Positions 11,801-22,136 of a stretch of DNA of 64,000 nucleotides are shown here, piece after piece. The first letter of the stretch is position 1. Each line of letters begins with the position of its first letter. Both the position numbers and the translations under genes were made by a program. Under the pieces are notes generated by a model. It saw only the letters and a program-made list of their open reading frames with translations. It ran no database searches and had not been told where the DNA came from. Source of the DNA: Centroberyx gerrardi (lineage: Eukaryota; Chordata; Actinopteri; Beryciformes; Berycidae); NCBI RefSeq assembly GCF_048128805.1, contig NC_136012.1, positions 11,192,225 through 11,256,224 of the forward strand, written 5' to 3'.

Positions 11801-14800
11801 AATAATAGGAAAAAGTTTTGTTCACTGTGCTACAGTTGAAAACTATGTTTGAGTTTATATAAATTCACATGATCATTTAAAAAGTCTACTGTATATTTGG
11901 GGGGGAAAGTGATGAAAGTTCATGATGAAAGTTCATGATGTTCAAGTCTGTTATATAGTTACCATTCTCATCCAATGACTTAAGATACCTGCAATTCTTT
12001 AAGAGGTACCATGATTTGTTTTTATTTTGTGAGATGAATTGCGTTTTAAAAGTAGGGGTCATTTGTTTTCCAAATGTGAATATCTCACTTTGGACCAAAC
12101 TCTTCCTTTTGTGATAGATACTGAACTGGCTCATTCAGATCTGTATGGCTATGAAGTACATTCATGATAAAGGTCTACTTCACAAAGACCTGATGCCAAA
12201 GGTACTGCACACATTCACACTGATGGTTAACCATCTTAACTATCTTAACCCATTGCTTTTTAAATATATTACATATATTGAGGGGGTAATAATTATTAAC
12301 TTAAATCAACCTTTTCTGACATTTGCTCATGTCACTAAAACTATGGAAGAACAATATACAAAAGTATCTAATTTGATCTTAAATTTTGATGTCCTGAAGG
12401 AACGTTAGTTAAGTAGTTAACTGTACACATTCACAACGATGGTTTGATTTAGTAAAGATCACTCAAAGTGTGTTTCCACATTAAATACCCGTTAGCTATC
12501 TTGCTTTATAAACGTATTAAATATATTGAGGAAGTGATCATTATTCATCTAAATAAATTGTTCCTAACATTTTCTCATTTCACGAAATGTTGCAAAGTTA
12601 ACAAAAGTGTCCAATTTGATATTTGAAAATCTTAAATATTGCTTGTGGCACCTAATCTTAAGTTCTACAGAATTGATTAGCAATAGCCTGCATGGCCACA
12701 GCATGGTTAACAAATATGTTAATCAGTGAATCATTACACTCTTGGCTGTCACTGCAGTTTTTGATTTGTGTCTAAGTAATTATACATTTGTCAGCATATT
12801 ACCTGATGATGGTGGAAGCACCCTTAATATGCAACTAAAATGCTAATACAAGGTTGGCTACTGCTTTATTACTATTGAACATTAATAAAGATAAAGGTAA
12901 GTTACTACCAACCTATTTATTAAATATATGTCTGATACATTATTATATTATTTCATATATATCAAATATCTAAGTAGCAAATACACATTTAAATACATTT
13001 TGAACAACTGTCAAGTTCAAAGTTAATTATTTACCAATGCTTGTAAAGGCCCAAAACAAAATAATTGACCATAACACAATAACAAAAAAAAATAAAAATC
13101 CAATAATGTGATAAAATCTTGAACCTGTAACATAGTAGCATTTTTGCCCATAATGTAATAACTTACCACGTTATTGACCATTTATTACTTTACCACAGAT
13201 GATCTCCAAGTGCCACAAAGCATGTTACAAGAATCACAAAGTATTTCTTAGTACCAGAGAGTAGCACAGAGTACATCAAAGTATTCAACAAAGCTATTAA
13301 AATATCACAGGGTATACTGGAAATTATGAAAGGCAGCACAAAGCACAGAATGAAGCAAACTACAACACTGGTGATAAAATGTGGTACCAAAGGGAGTTGA
13401 TCCCAAAGCACCAAAAAGTCTACACCAAAAAGAACAACACAGTAAATTAAAAGACATTTTAGACTATCATTACATTACTGGTTTATGTTATTACATTATT
13501 TAGAACAAATATTACATTACATTACACTGTAATGTAATAAACTAGCAATAACATTAGAAGTTATTACGTTATGGAAAAAGCTATTACGTTACAGGATTTC
13601 AAGATTTTATTATGTTATTGGATTTTTCCTACGTTATGGGCTTTATTACATTAATTTGATTTTTCTACATTATGAGCAATTAATATATTATGGTCAATTA
13701 TTATGTTTTGAATTTAGAGAAACTAGTAATTTAAAGCTAAGATTTTACCTTTTCTTTTTTAGACTGTATTTCTCACAGAATTTGGAACAGTGCACTTGGG
13801 TGGATTTGGGAAAATCAATGAAAAGTACTGTATACTACTAATTATAAAAAAGATAATCAAACATCATATACTTAATATACCTCATTAATGTATTTATCAG
13901 TTAGGATACAGTTTTTTATTATCCTATAAATATATTTTTTGTTCACACAGCTCAACCTCTCCGTCAACCACTAATTCAAATCCTTCGGAAAAAGGAGCAA
14001 TAAATTACTCGCCACCAGAAACCTTGACAGATGAGATGTTCAATGCTAAAAGGTAAAGAGCTTTGCACCAGGATGGGAAATTACCAGTTGGTAAACCTTC
14101 ACTTTGGCTGGCAAATTTATATCCTCTACCAGCTCTTACCAGAAAATTAATTTTGGACGTATTGTTGTGGATGTATTCTCAATACAATACTCAAAATGCT
14201 ATTGATCCATTTTGGGAAAACATATTACAGTAAAATTATGTATGTATGTATTATTTGATATCTTTAAAATATATACAACTTAAAAAGTTTCCTAATATAT
14301 TTTGATTTAACATTGTTACAATGTAACAATTGTGTCTCATCAGTATATGACAATCAAATGTACATTCCATGCATTGCTGTAAAATAAGGTTTCTTATATG
14401 TTGGATTTTTCGTGCTGTATATCTGACTTATTGAGGAGATGTTTTTAACCTGACAACAACAATTTAACAATCACAATGACAAAAAGATAATAATGACTTA
14501 TGTTTTATTTGCAGTGACATTTGGACAGTAGGATGCATACTCCATGAGCTGTGCACTCTAAAGCTAGCAGTAAGTATTACCCAGAGTTTTCATGGTCTTG
14601 GGTTTGGACCTAATTGTTCTCTGTCTTGGTCTCGGGCATCAGTCTCAAACTTCATATGTAATGTTTCTTTTGTTTACATTCTTTTTTGAATGTGTCTCCT
14701 GCCATTTTCTGCTTGAACCTTTGCATCTTTTGAATGGCTGAAGTTAGTGGAATATTTTCCCCTGTAGCTGCCCAAATTCAGTTAGAAGCATTGCTTGACA

Positions 14801-16886
14801 ACAGTTTATTGGTTTTGACCACCCTTGTTCTTGGTTTTGACTTGGGTGGTCTTCAATAGAGAATGGTCTGGCTGCAGGCCTGCAGCGTCAGGCCCCTCTC
14901 TGTTTGCTCCAGCAGCAGGCCCCTGTCACGTGATCCTGATCACCTGGGGCCTGCTGCAGGAGGTGGAAGTGACGTTGATTTTTGAAATTATATGAACGTG
15001 AAGGAAGTAGAAGGACTTTCAGCATCTAACTTTATTTCAAATCGACAATATTTAAAATAAATAAATTCATGAATTTACTTTAAACATGCAAATATGGTTA
15101 TTGCTTCAGTCACAGTTTAACTGGTGAACAGTTTCATCACAGTGGGAGCTGGTCTTTCATATTAAAAGCCATCACATCATTTTATGAAGCACAAATTCGC
15201 TCAATACACATTGAGTGAATTTACATGCACACAATAATGTGACTATTGCCAATACTGCGATTAAGGCAATAGTCTGATTAAGCCGTTTACATGATTGCAT
15301 AAACTGACTATCACTGTTGTCTGTTTTTTCCATTAAGACTTATATAATATCCCCTACGGAGCGGTTACCATGCTGATATAACCTCCTCCTTCATGTTGTC
15401 CTTTGTCTTTTAGAACTTTGAATATTTTCTAACAATAATTATCCTTCAGTTCTCAGACGATATAGCCAAGCTAATCCCCAAGATACTACGTGGTCCTTAC
15501 CCGTCTCTCCCAGAGTGCTACTCACTTGAGCTCTGCGAACTCCTGAGTGACATATTCAGGAAATACCATGACTTAAGACCTTCAGCCAGCGAGATTCTGG
15601 GGAGACCCTTTGTTATTAGTTTTCTCTCAAAAAAGGTTTGACTTAATTACCACAAAAGAGCACCACATATGTCCCACATCTCTAATTTATCCTACCAACT
15701 TTTCTGTATTAGTAGATATTGCCGTCTTTCCCAAGTGTTATAAAATATTACTGAATGGGCATGTAATACACAACTTGCGTCATTCTCGATCAACTAACAA
15801 CCTAAAAGATGAGAAAATTTAAATATCTGTCTATTCCTTTTTCTACCTGTTTGTCCATTGACACTTTCTATGTTTTTTGGATAGAGCAAAGAAACTGTGG
15901 AGGAACTTCACACCAACTTGGACAAGCTGAGAGCTGTGGCAGACGGTTTGGAGCGTGTGCACCAGGGCACCACCATTGGCAGTCTGACGGGGGGAGTTAT
16001 CGGTGCAATGGGGGGAATTACGTCCATAGTGGGCCTTATTCTGGCCCCCTTCACTCTGGGGGCCTCCCTTGTGGTCACTGGGGTCGGTATAGGGGTGGCT
16101 GCAACTGGTGGGGCCACTGCTGGTGCCTCGAACATCACTAATATGGTCAACCAATCCTCTGATCGTAAAGCTATCCGAAGCATCATTAAAGAGTTTGACG
16201 AGAAAATTAATGCTGTAGTCATGTGGCTTCAGGTGATCAACAATGGCTTAGAGAATATCAGGAGGAGGTGTGACTCAGCTGACAAAGCTGATTCACTTGA
16301 CCTTGAGCGTAGCAATTGCAGTCAAGAAAACCTGGTAAGGCTTGGCATCAGGGCAGGCAGAGGAGTGGGCGGCATTGCTGAACTGGTCCGACTAGTTCAA
16401 GTGATGAACATTGGCAGGGTGGCAGCACAGACAGCCAGGGCAGTTCGTGTGGCAGAGGTAGCAACAGGTGTGCTCTCTGGTTTGTTTGTGGCAGCAGATA
16501 TCTTCTTCATTGCCATGGATGCTAAAGAGATCCACCATATTAGACAGGCAAAGGCAGCAGTGGTAAAAGACAAAACCTGTTCTGAGGTAGTAACTGCGGC
16601 TGACACCAGAGCATTAGTGCCCATCTCTGACAGATCTGCACTAGTGCCCTCCACATCGAAGGCCACGTCAAACCCACAGGCTGATCCAATCAGATCTGAT
16701 ATCATGAGATTTGTCCGATCAATCAGGGAGACAGCAGAGAATTTGCAGCAAGTCTTGGATGATCTGAAAGTCATCATCTCAGTTATCCCTATATTAGAGG
16801 ACGAGAGAGACTGTCCTGCACCCCAAAGGTTACAGATCCAATCCCAACAACAGCTAGTGTGTGCTTCCGGGTCAAAGTGTCCTTGA
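8810..16886 (+). CDS. NEK-like pseudokinase-ApoL fusion protein, gene copy 1
   Basis: Nine exons: 8810-8932, 10369-10465, 11438-11541, 12118-12201, 13763-13824, 13951-14052, 14515-14569, 15450-15635, 15885-16886, all with GT-AG boundaries; 604 aa. Residues 1-271 align with NEK-family kinases: LIKEI (beta-3 Lys35), SEIEIL (alpha-C), YIVMDYC (hinge), HKDLMPK (130-136, for HRDLKPxN), GGFG (149-152, for GDFG), PPE (178-180, for APE), SDIW (191-194) and a C-lobe ending near 271. The Gly-rich loop, the DFG Asp, the catalytic-loop Lys and the Mg-binding Asn are missing, so catalysis is unlikely. Residues 272-604 are an ApoL-type domain. MGSEQS at the start fits N-myristoylation. The first exon is chosen because the same ATG, leader and phase recur in three copies. 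Function is inferred only: a membrane-associated signalling or membrane-perturbing protein. Further non-coding 5' exons cannot be excluded. Confidence 0.85.
9230..9952 (-). mobile_element. Short DIRS-type relic with inverted ends, in intron 1 of copy 1
   Basis: The left arm (about 9230-9340) and right arm (about 9835-9940) are inverted copies of one roughly 100-bp sequence (CTCTAATGGGGCTCT / AGAGCCCCATTAGAG). The right arm matches the ends of the larger elements at about 36950-37055 and 47757-47813. A minus-strand fragment at about 9715-9770 still resembles the reverse-transcriptase thumb of those elements (FVINWKK). Inverted terminal repeats are typical of DIRS elements. The element is internally deleted and cannot encode anything. 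Introns 1 of copies 2 and 3 lack it. A CCAAT (9319-9323) and TATAAAA (9358-9364) sit in the left part on the plus strand. Confidence 0.7.
10688..10870 (+). mobile_element. Fragment of the same DIRS family, in intron 2 of copy 1
   Basis: The stretch with 'cagtctgggacagcctctcaaggtttggctcctga' (about 10712-10749) is the inverted counterpart of 33889-33935 and 44340-44385 in the two larger DIRS elements. It therefore lies in the opposite orientation to them. Only the first 60 or so bases match clearly; the right limit is approximate. Confidence 0.5.
10977..11123. mobile_element. Small MITE in intron 2 of copy 1
   Basis: The ends are inverted copies (AAAGGAATCGTTCACCAAAAAATGA and TTTTTGGGTGAACTATTTCTTTAAG share GTTCACC / GGTGAAC blocks). 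This is the form of a very common fish MITE (TTAAAGGGATAGTTCACCCAAAAATGA). No coding capacity. Confidence 0.6.
12205..12620 (+). repeat. Imperfect tandem duplication in intron 4 of copy 1
   Basis: Two degenerate copies of about 200 bp share the order 'acacattcacacTGATGGTT', 'attgcttttTAAA', 'acatatattgagg', 'tcattt/gctcat...' and 'aaaagt.tc.aatttgat'. The first copy, near 12207-12385, corresponds to the start of intron 4 in copy 3 (from 56559). The second, near 12420-12620, is extra. Confidence 0.45.
13047..13707. mobile_element. Palindromic MITE in intron 4 of copy 1
   Basis: About 150 bp at the left (13047-13190: ATAATTGACCATAACACAAT ... CATAATGTAATAACTTA) is repeated in inverted orientation at the right (about 13550-13707: GTTATTACGTTATGG ... 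ATGGTCAATTATTATG). The internal part is unrelated (a CACAAAGTA-like low-complexity core). Intron 4 of copy 3 is only 347 bp and lacks it, so it inserted after the duplication. Confidence 0.7.
14911..14959. repeat. Near-palindrome in intron 7 of copy 1
   Basis: AGCAGCAGGCCCC and GGGGCCTGCTGCAG flank TGTCACGTGATCCTGATCACCT. The arms pair over 13 of 14 positions and the centre is itself partly palindromic (TCACGTGA, TGATCA). It is absent from introns 7 of copies 2 and 3, so it may be the end of an inserted element. Confidence 0.5.
15885..16886 (+). other. ApoL-domain exon 9 of copy 1
   Basis: One large terminal exon encodes 333 residues. An amphipathic lead (ETVEELHTNLDKLRAVADGL) is followed by a Gly-rich hydrophobic hairpin-like stretch (about 299-351: TTIGSLTGG, GLILAPFTLGASL, GVGIGVAA). 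Next come NITNMVNQSSDRKAI, a second hydrophobic helix (about 465-482: GVLSGLFVAADIFFIAMDA) and a C-terminal helix. These are hallmarks of the apolipoprotein L family, whose members associate with or permeabilise membranes. The stop codon used in copies 2 and 3 is missing here (GAC GAG replaces GAC TAG), adding 27 residues up to TGA at 16884. Sequence matching the minus strand of this exon is only a shadow. Confidence 0.88.
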
Positions 16887-16905
16887 GCAAGCTACTCCCA
16901 GGCAC
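16815..16905 (+). repeat. tRNA-SINE relic over the 3' end of copy 1
   Basis: GGTTACAGATCCAATCC resembles an RNA polymerase III B box followed by CCCAACAAC. After it come GTGTGCTTCC and TGTCCTTGAGCAAG, phrases typical of the body of fish tRNA-derived SINEs. The same relic follows the stop codon in copy 2 (41800-41890) and copy 3 (60972-61048), so it predates the duplication. In copy 1 it is partly translated because the stop codon is lost. Confidence 0.55.
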
Positions 16906-17394
16906 TGCTTCTGGCTTCAGGTGAAATTTGTGCATATATCCAGTCAGATGCTCAGATGGATATGCAAAGAAACAAATTAATTTTAATGTGTGACTGATTG
17001 CTGTAAATACCTAAATAATACCTAAATAATTTTATTGTGTTGGTATATTCAGGTACATGTACATGAATCAGTACATTTGACCTCTTCAATCAATATTTCA
17101 GTCTCACCCCCCTGAATCTTCCGTTTCATGTAGTGGACCAACTAAGACTGACTTGCAACCATTAAAAGATGTTTATTCACTGAATGGAATTATGCAACTA
17201 TTAAACGTGATAGTTCTAATCTTGTACAGATTATATCAGAATGCAACCAATTAAAATACCTTTTCTTTTTTGGCTACAACAAACTACAGTAAACTTAAAT
17301 ATGGGAGTGTAGGCTGTACACCATGGGTATGAATGCACTGTTGTACAGTTGATAGATCTTTGTTCTGTTAATGTGATGTTTTGTTGATGTTTTT

Positions 17395-17498
17395 ATCTTG
17401 TAGACATGTTTGTGTTTATATTTTCCTGGGTGAGACCAAGGACAATTTTCCTGCCTCGGCTGGACAATAAAGTTTATTCTGTTCTATTCTATTCTACA
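17395..17498 (+). mobile_element. LINE 3'-tail-like fragment
   Basis: The stretch ends GACAATAAAGTTTATTCTGTTCTATTCTATTCTA, a short 3' tandem tail of the kind found on L2/CR1-type LINEs in fish. Only the tail is recognisable. Confidence 0.5.
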
Positions 17499-17639
17499 TA
17501 CAATGAGAACTGAATGTGACTGTTCTAGTAAGTGTTGTAAAAGCAACATGTCTCAGTTGTAGCGTCTCTCAACTCTTTGCCACTGAAAATAGTATTGTTT
17601 CCCATATCATGCCCAGCTGTGTGAGTATGATAGATACAA

Positions 17640-17890
17640 TGACTTCAGAAAGTATTCAATCTCCTTGATTTTTTCCTCATTTTCTGGTGCTGCAGTCTGA
17701 ATTAAAAATGGATTAAACTGAGTTTTTTGTGAACTGTCTACACAAAATACCCCATAATGAATATGTTTAGGAATTTAATTTGTAAATTTGTTGAAAATTA
17801 AATACAGAAACATCACATCAACATCAGTTTGCCTTTATAAATCCCAAAATTTTTTGCATATTCTTGCTTGCTTAAAAAATGGCAAAAAAA
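17640..17890. mobile_element. Tc1-type transposon relic
   Basis: 'ACTTCAGAAAGTATTCAATCTCCTTGATTTTTTCC', 'GGATTAAACTGAG' and 'ACACAAAATACCCCATAATGA' follow the terminal sequence of a widespread fish Tc1-like family. A second copy is at 63020-63310. No transposase frame remains. Confidence 0.65.
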
Positions 17891-18180
17891 AAATGTAGGA
17901 GTATTTGCTAGTCACCAACTTCCCAAAAATCCTGTTAAAAATTTGCCTGCTATGATGGTGTTAAATACAGATGTCTCATATGCATTTGGTTTGATAGATT
18001 CTGATTTGACAGAAGTTGTGTTTTAAAATAGACTAGCCTTGTCACAGTCACCAAACTAGCTACATACTAGCTTTAGCTTACTAGCTCTCTAGCTAAGAGT
18101 CATGGTATGTATCTTTTCAAATGCTACGTCGGATCCCAACATTATGTGGTACTTATTTTTTTCTCTACTGATAACAGAAG

Positions 18181-18830
18181 GAGCAGGGAACAGCAGGACA
18201 AGGCCATAATAATCTTACGCAGTTGAGGAGTAAATTGCTCGGAATGGGAATCTTCATACATTTAACCGGTTGACAATCATGGTATTTATTACAATGTAGG
18301 GATACTTTTATCAATTTCTACTTACTCTAAATTTTACCACCGCTTTACACTTTCTCATGCGCTGTTAATAGGAGGAGCAGGGAGCAGCAGTTGATTCTGC
18401 ACAGGTGAGGAGTAACTAGCAGGCCAAATAGCCAAAGGAGTTTATATTCTTCTTGATATAGCTTGTTTAAGATAGGCTTTATACAATTAGCTTACTGACA
18501 AATTGTCAGTAATTATCATGTCACAAATTGTCACAAATTATCATAATTGTCAGTGACAATCATGATATTTATTCCGGATGCTCTAATGTTTTTTCCATTT
18601 AACCAATGCTTATTATTTTCTGAAAGAGCAGGGGACAGCAGAGCAATGAGCAGTAGGTGATTCTGCCCAGGTGAGGAGTAACGTCCTGGGAGGGAAAGAG
18701 CTGGATATTCTGTTCTATTCTATTTAGCTAGCTAGAGCTTCATACAGTTAGCTGGTTGACATTTGTTGTATTTATTACAAATACCCTGCTCAATTTTCTA
18801 CTTTAATAGGAGGGTTATAGGAGGTATGGC
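18181..18830 (+). repeat. Imperfect tandem triplication, unit about 190-250 bp
   Basis: Three successive blocks begin near 18181, 18371 and 18620. Each has 'gAGCAGGGaaCAGCAG', then 'GAGGAGTAA', then 'TTGACA...ATTTATTAC'. The units have diverged by substitutions and indels, and the middle one also holds a small internal repeat of 'ACAAATTGTCA'. No coding content. Confidence 0.6.
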
Positions 18831-19150
18831 CTATAGTATCTCACTAAATATCTGAATCTTGTCAAAGGTTACATTTAAGAAACTAATTGGACAGGGTTGT
18901 TCCACAAAGCTGGTAAAGAAAAAAATACAACTCTTCAGCCAAGTGTCCCCCTCACTTCTGAAATGATGGCTCCGTCCATTTTCCTCCGGCGCCTTATTTT
19001 CCTAGTTTTTGCCATCATGATGATTGATTGTGTTAACTTACTTCACTGTAGAGCTTGACATAGCTTCAGTTCGCTGGGAGCGACATATTACATATTATGT
19101 ACATATTATTCTATTAATTTCCAGATTTATCAGTCTATTTCTGTATGTAT

Positions 19151-19155
<5 letters not shown>

Positions 19156-19189
<34 letters not shown>
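19156..19189. repeat. (CA)n microsatellite
   Basis: About 16 CA units, adjacent to the block (19230-19520) that recurs at 43070-43255 and 63450-63710. Confidence 0.95.
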
Positions 19190-19192
<3 letters not shown>

Positions 19193-19229
19193 ACCATCAG
19201 AAGCCTGTGGTACTTTGTCGTTAGTTTTC

Positions 19230-19530
19230 ATAGATATTCCATTCATATTTTATCAAATAGGTTTGCTTATCATCACATTCTCTCTCCTTAATTGTTCTGT
19301 AGTCTCTCTTCTCTTTTTTCACCAGCTTCTTTTGCCCTGCAGTAAATCAGTAAATTAGTAGAGCGGCTCACCAGCACACTATCCCTCCCTGCCCCATTTC
19401 GACATCCTTCATTTCAACAGTTTTTAACGGTCATCCTGTTTACACTGTTCATGTGTTGCAATGACCTGAGGTTACTAATACCGAAAACGAAAAGTGAAAG
19501 TAGTAGGATGTTTGCATGCTACACTAATCA
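19230..19530 (+). repeat. Distal flank of unit 1, shared with units 2 and 3
   Basis: Phrases such as CAGCTTCTTTTG/CACTGCAGTAAATCAGTAA, ATCCTTCATTT and GGTCATCCTGTTTACACTG recur in the same order at about 43085-43255 and 63470-63710. This fixes the right-hand extent of the duplicated segment at no less than about 2.5 kb past the stop codon. Confidence 0.65.
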
Positions 19531-19722
19531 ATCATAATATCAGAGTAAGCCAAGCATCATAAACAGGTTTCTCATAATCAGAGTATGAGTTTAACCAGGT
19601 TATTCTAACTTGAATTAGAATTATGTTATAACATTTTTGAGTTATGACGTTTACATGCCTCGACCAAAAAACACGTTACTTTAATTGGTTAAGAACAGAA
19701 TTCTCTGTGCATGTAATTGAAT

Positions 19723-20157
19723 TGTAAATGCAAAAATTTACTTCACCCGTTGTGGGTCAAAATGACTAAGCAAGGTTCAAAAGTCTTCTGTGGATTCTTT
19801 ATTCAGACATGCATGGTTCAGTTCAGTGTTCCAAACAAGCAACAAAGAAGTGACCAAGAACGGAGTTCAGGATCCACTTATATAGGTTAAAGTAAACAAA
19901 ACTATAAATCTTGGCCCATAGCCAAACCTACTTGGCTCAAAACCAACCCACTAGTTCAGACTTTTAACTGCATGTCCACCTATAGAATCACTCAAAACCA
20001 CACATAACCATATATAGTGATCATGCATGCATTCAAGCACTGATTACATCATTATAGTAAGCAGGACAAAAGACACTCCACTTTCCAGGACAAAGGAAAG
20101 CAAGAACAGAGTGTACTATCCATATAAAAAAGCACAATATTAATTTTATTTCTTACA
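19723..20157 (-). repeat. 3' LTR of the retrovirus-like element
   Basis: 435 bp, TG...CA, with no difference from the other LTR that I can see. Read on the minus strand it is the downstream LTR, preceded by the polypurine tract. Confidence 0.9.
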
Positions 20158-20169
20158 TTCCTCCCTTTT
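20158..20169 (-). other. Polypurine tract
   Basis: On the minus strand AAAAGGGAGGAA lies directly against the start of the 3' LTR, the position where plus-strand DNA synthesis is primed. Confidence 0.75.
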
Positions 20170-20400
20170 GTCACAAGGTGACAACTAAGATTAAAATAAA
20201 ATAACACCAGATACATCCTACTCTATGTATACTTCACTTAAACAGTGAGGAAAACATCACTTCTAAGAGTTACAAACAAGCTTCAATCAACACGAATAAA
20301 AACCAGAAATAAAGGAAAACAAAAAAGGAATAAAAAAAACCCTTGTCTTCAACCCATGAGCTTTACACTCAGTAGAGGGCTACCACTCTGGAGAGGTTTA

Positions 20401-21460
20401 CTAGCACATTCGATGCAGAGTGGTTTCCCCTCGTTCATCTAAGAGCTGCTTCGTCGTTGTCACTATCATCCTAGAAGACAGATGCATTTTGCAAAATGGG
20501 ACAGGGAAAAAGAGCAGCAGCTTTAGCTGCAGCATCAGCAACAGCATTTCCCTATGAAACTGGATCAACACCACTTGTATGAGCCTGACAATTACAAACA
20601 GCATGAAAATTATGACACATTGAAAGCATACTGAGAGTCTGCATAGACCATGATATCTTCTCCAGCACCTAGAATAAAAGCACGAGTTAAGGCAAAGAGT
20701 TCTGCTGCTTGCGCAGAAAGATGTCCTGTTGAACCCTCTACAAAGAAAACAAAGTCAGGGTTAGTCAGTGGTATGTTAAACAAGGCATCACAAAGTTTGG
20801 TAGCAATGTCAATCACTTGCAAACAGCAGTGGGGTTCACTTTCCTCTGCTGTAGGAAGAAGTATGGAAGGGTTAAGGACAACACTTCAAAGTAACATAAG
20901 ACATAGTAAATAGAACATTCTGCCAATGCAGCATCTTCGCAGGAGTCAGGTAAGCAGTCTTAGCCTAAAGGATGAGAGAATGAACAGCATATGGAACATG
21001 TACAGTTAAGGGACACATAGCAACAAGGTCAGCAGTTGCAAGGACAGCTTCAGTAGCTGCAGCAACAGACCTTAGGCACGAGACCATTGCTCTCTCAGTT
21101 GTAGACAGATGTTTAGAAAAATAACCAACAAGGCGTTGCTTGTCACCATGGGACTAAGTTAAAACAGCTGACATAAACCCATCTCGTTCAGAGACAAACA
21201 GATTAAAGGGTTTACTATGGTTAGGGAGTCCTAAACAGGGAAAATTAGAAAGAGCTAATTTCAAGTTAGTAAATGCTTTGTCAGCTTCAGTAGTCCAAGT
21301 CAGGAAGTCAGTCATGGCCAAATGTTTACCACTGTGCACGATGTCATACAGTGGTTGAGATATCTCTGCATAGTCACGTATCCATGGGCGGCAGTAGCCT
21401 ACAAGACCCCAAAACAACATAATTTGCTGTTTTATTTGAGGTTTTGGTACCTCCAAAATT
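20401..21460 (-). pseudogene. Retroviral pol remnant: RT connection and RNase H
   Basis: The minus-strand frame at 21154-21456 carries the RT connection region (GLVGYCRPWI, LTWTTEADKAF). 20610-20822 carries RNase H (FFVEGSTG, AELFALTRAF, VYADSQYAF), and 20401-20604 the RNase H end. The first catalytic acidic residue is Glu in VEGS where Asp is usual. The three pieces are in different frames or separated by stops, so no continuous protein is made. No integrase motif (HHCC or DDE) follows. Confidence 0.75.
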
Positions 21461-21512
21461 GCTGTAACGCATTCGGGACCGAGTTTACGACCTTCAGGTG
21501 TGACTATATGTC

Positions 21513-22136
21513 CTAGATAACGTACGGACCGTAAAACCAGCTGGATTTTGGTTTTGAGACCTTGTGTCCGTTCTCTGCTAAGTAACAGAGAATGGAGACA
21601 GTGTCTGTTTTGCAGGCCTGCTCAGAAATGGAACACAACAACAAATCATCCACATGCTGTATCAATGTACTACCACAAGGAACCTCCCAACCTGAGAGGT
21701 TCTCAGCTACAGCCAAAGCAAACAAAGTGGGGCTGCTTGAGAAACCCTGAGGCATACGAGTCCATGTGTAGCACTTACCATTGAAAGTGAAAGCAAACCA
21801 GAACTGGAAGTTAAGATGCACAGGAATGCTGAAAAAAGCATTAGCCAAATCAATCACAGTAAACCAACAAGAATTAGATGGGACCTGAGACATTAAAGTT
21901 ACCACATTTGGTACTGTGGGCGCTGGATGTTGCACAGCGTCATTTACAGCTCTCAAATCCTGAACAGGTCTCCAACCACCATTAGGCTTCCTAATGGGCA
22001 GAAGAGGGGTATTACAAAGAGAATGAGGATGCTCCACGATGGCACCTTGTTTTTTCAGTGACTCAATATCAGGAGCAATTCCCTCCACAGCCTCTAGGCT
22101 GAGGGGATATTGCCTCTTACATGGTCTGAAAATCAA
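21513..22136 (-). pseudogene. Retroviral reverse transcriptase fragment
   Basis: 207 residues contain the fingers and palm: TPLLPIRKPNGGWRPVQDLR, DLANAFFSIPV, WTRMPQGFSSSPTLF and LIQHVDDLLLC. The catalytic motif reads HVDD instead of the usual YVDD/YMDD; a single base change explains it. The frame ends at 21513, where RT continues in another frame (1-2 base indel near 21520). Upstream it is also disconnected from the protease. Described as a broken pol gene. Confidence 0.85.

Larger units (their letters stand above)
8810..15635 (+). other. Pseudokinase-encoding exons 1-8 of copy 1
   Basis: Exon phases run 0-0, 0-1, 1-0, 0-0, 0-2, 2-2, 2-0, 0-0. Exon 5 ends at GAA AA|gtactg, the donor that gives phase 2. 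The nearer candidate (AAAGTTG|GTGAA in copies 2 and 3) would put a stop in exon 6. The activation segment, built from exons 5 and 6, is Ser/Thr/Asn-rich (ENSTSPSTTNSNPSEKG) and unlike the conserved NEK loop. Copy 1 alone keeps the beta-3 lysine (Lys35), but has PPE instead of APE. The closest family by eye is NEK (IKEI, DYC, IFLTE, SDIWxxGC, RPFI). An alignment would be needed to say which NEK. Confidence 0.8.
16906..18180 (+). other. 3' flank of copy 1, no gene
   Basis: Transcribed 3' UTR presumably starts here. 17093-17165 matches the flank of copy 3 (about 62438-62530), and 17500-17600 matches about 42330-42400 and 62660-62990. No clear AATAAA lies within the first 500 bp; the next is at about 17467, inside a LINE-like tail. 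Confidence 0.5.

Noticed and set aside
15908..16222. Minus-strand frame opposite ApoL exon 9 (also 16397-16777, 60088-60420, 60559-60828)
   Set aside because: Antisense shadow of a biased coding sequence; no domain and no independent signals.
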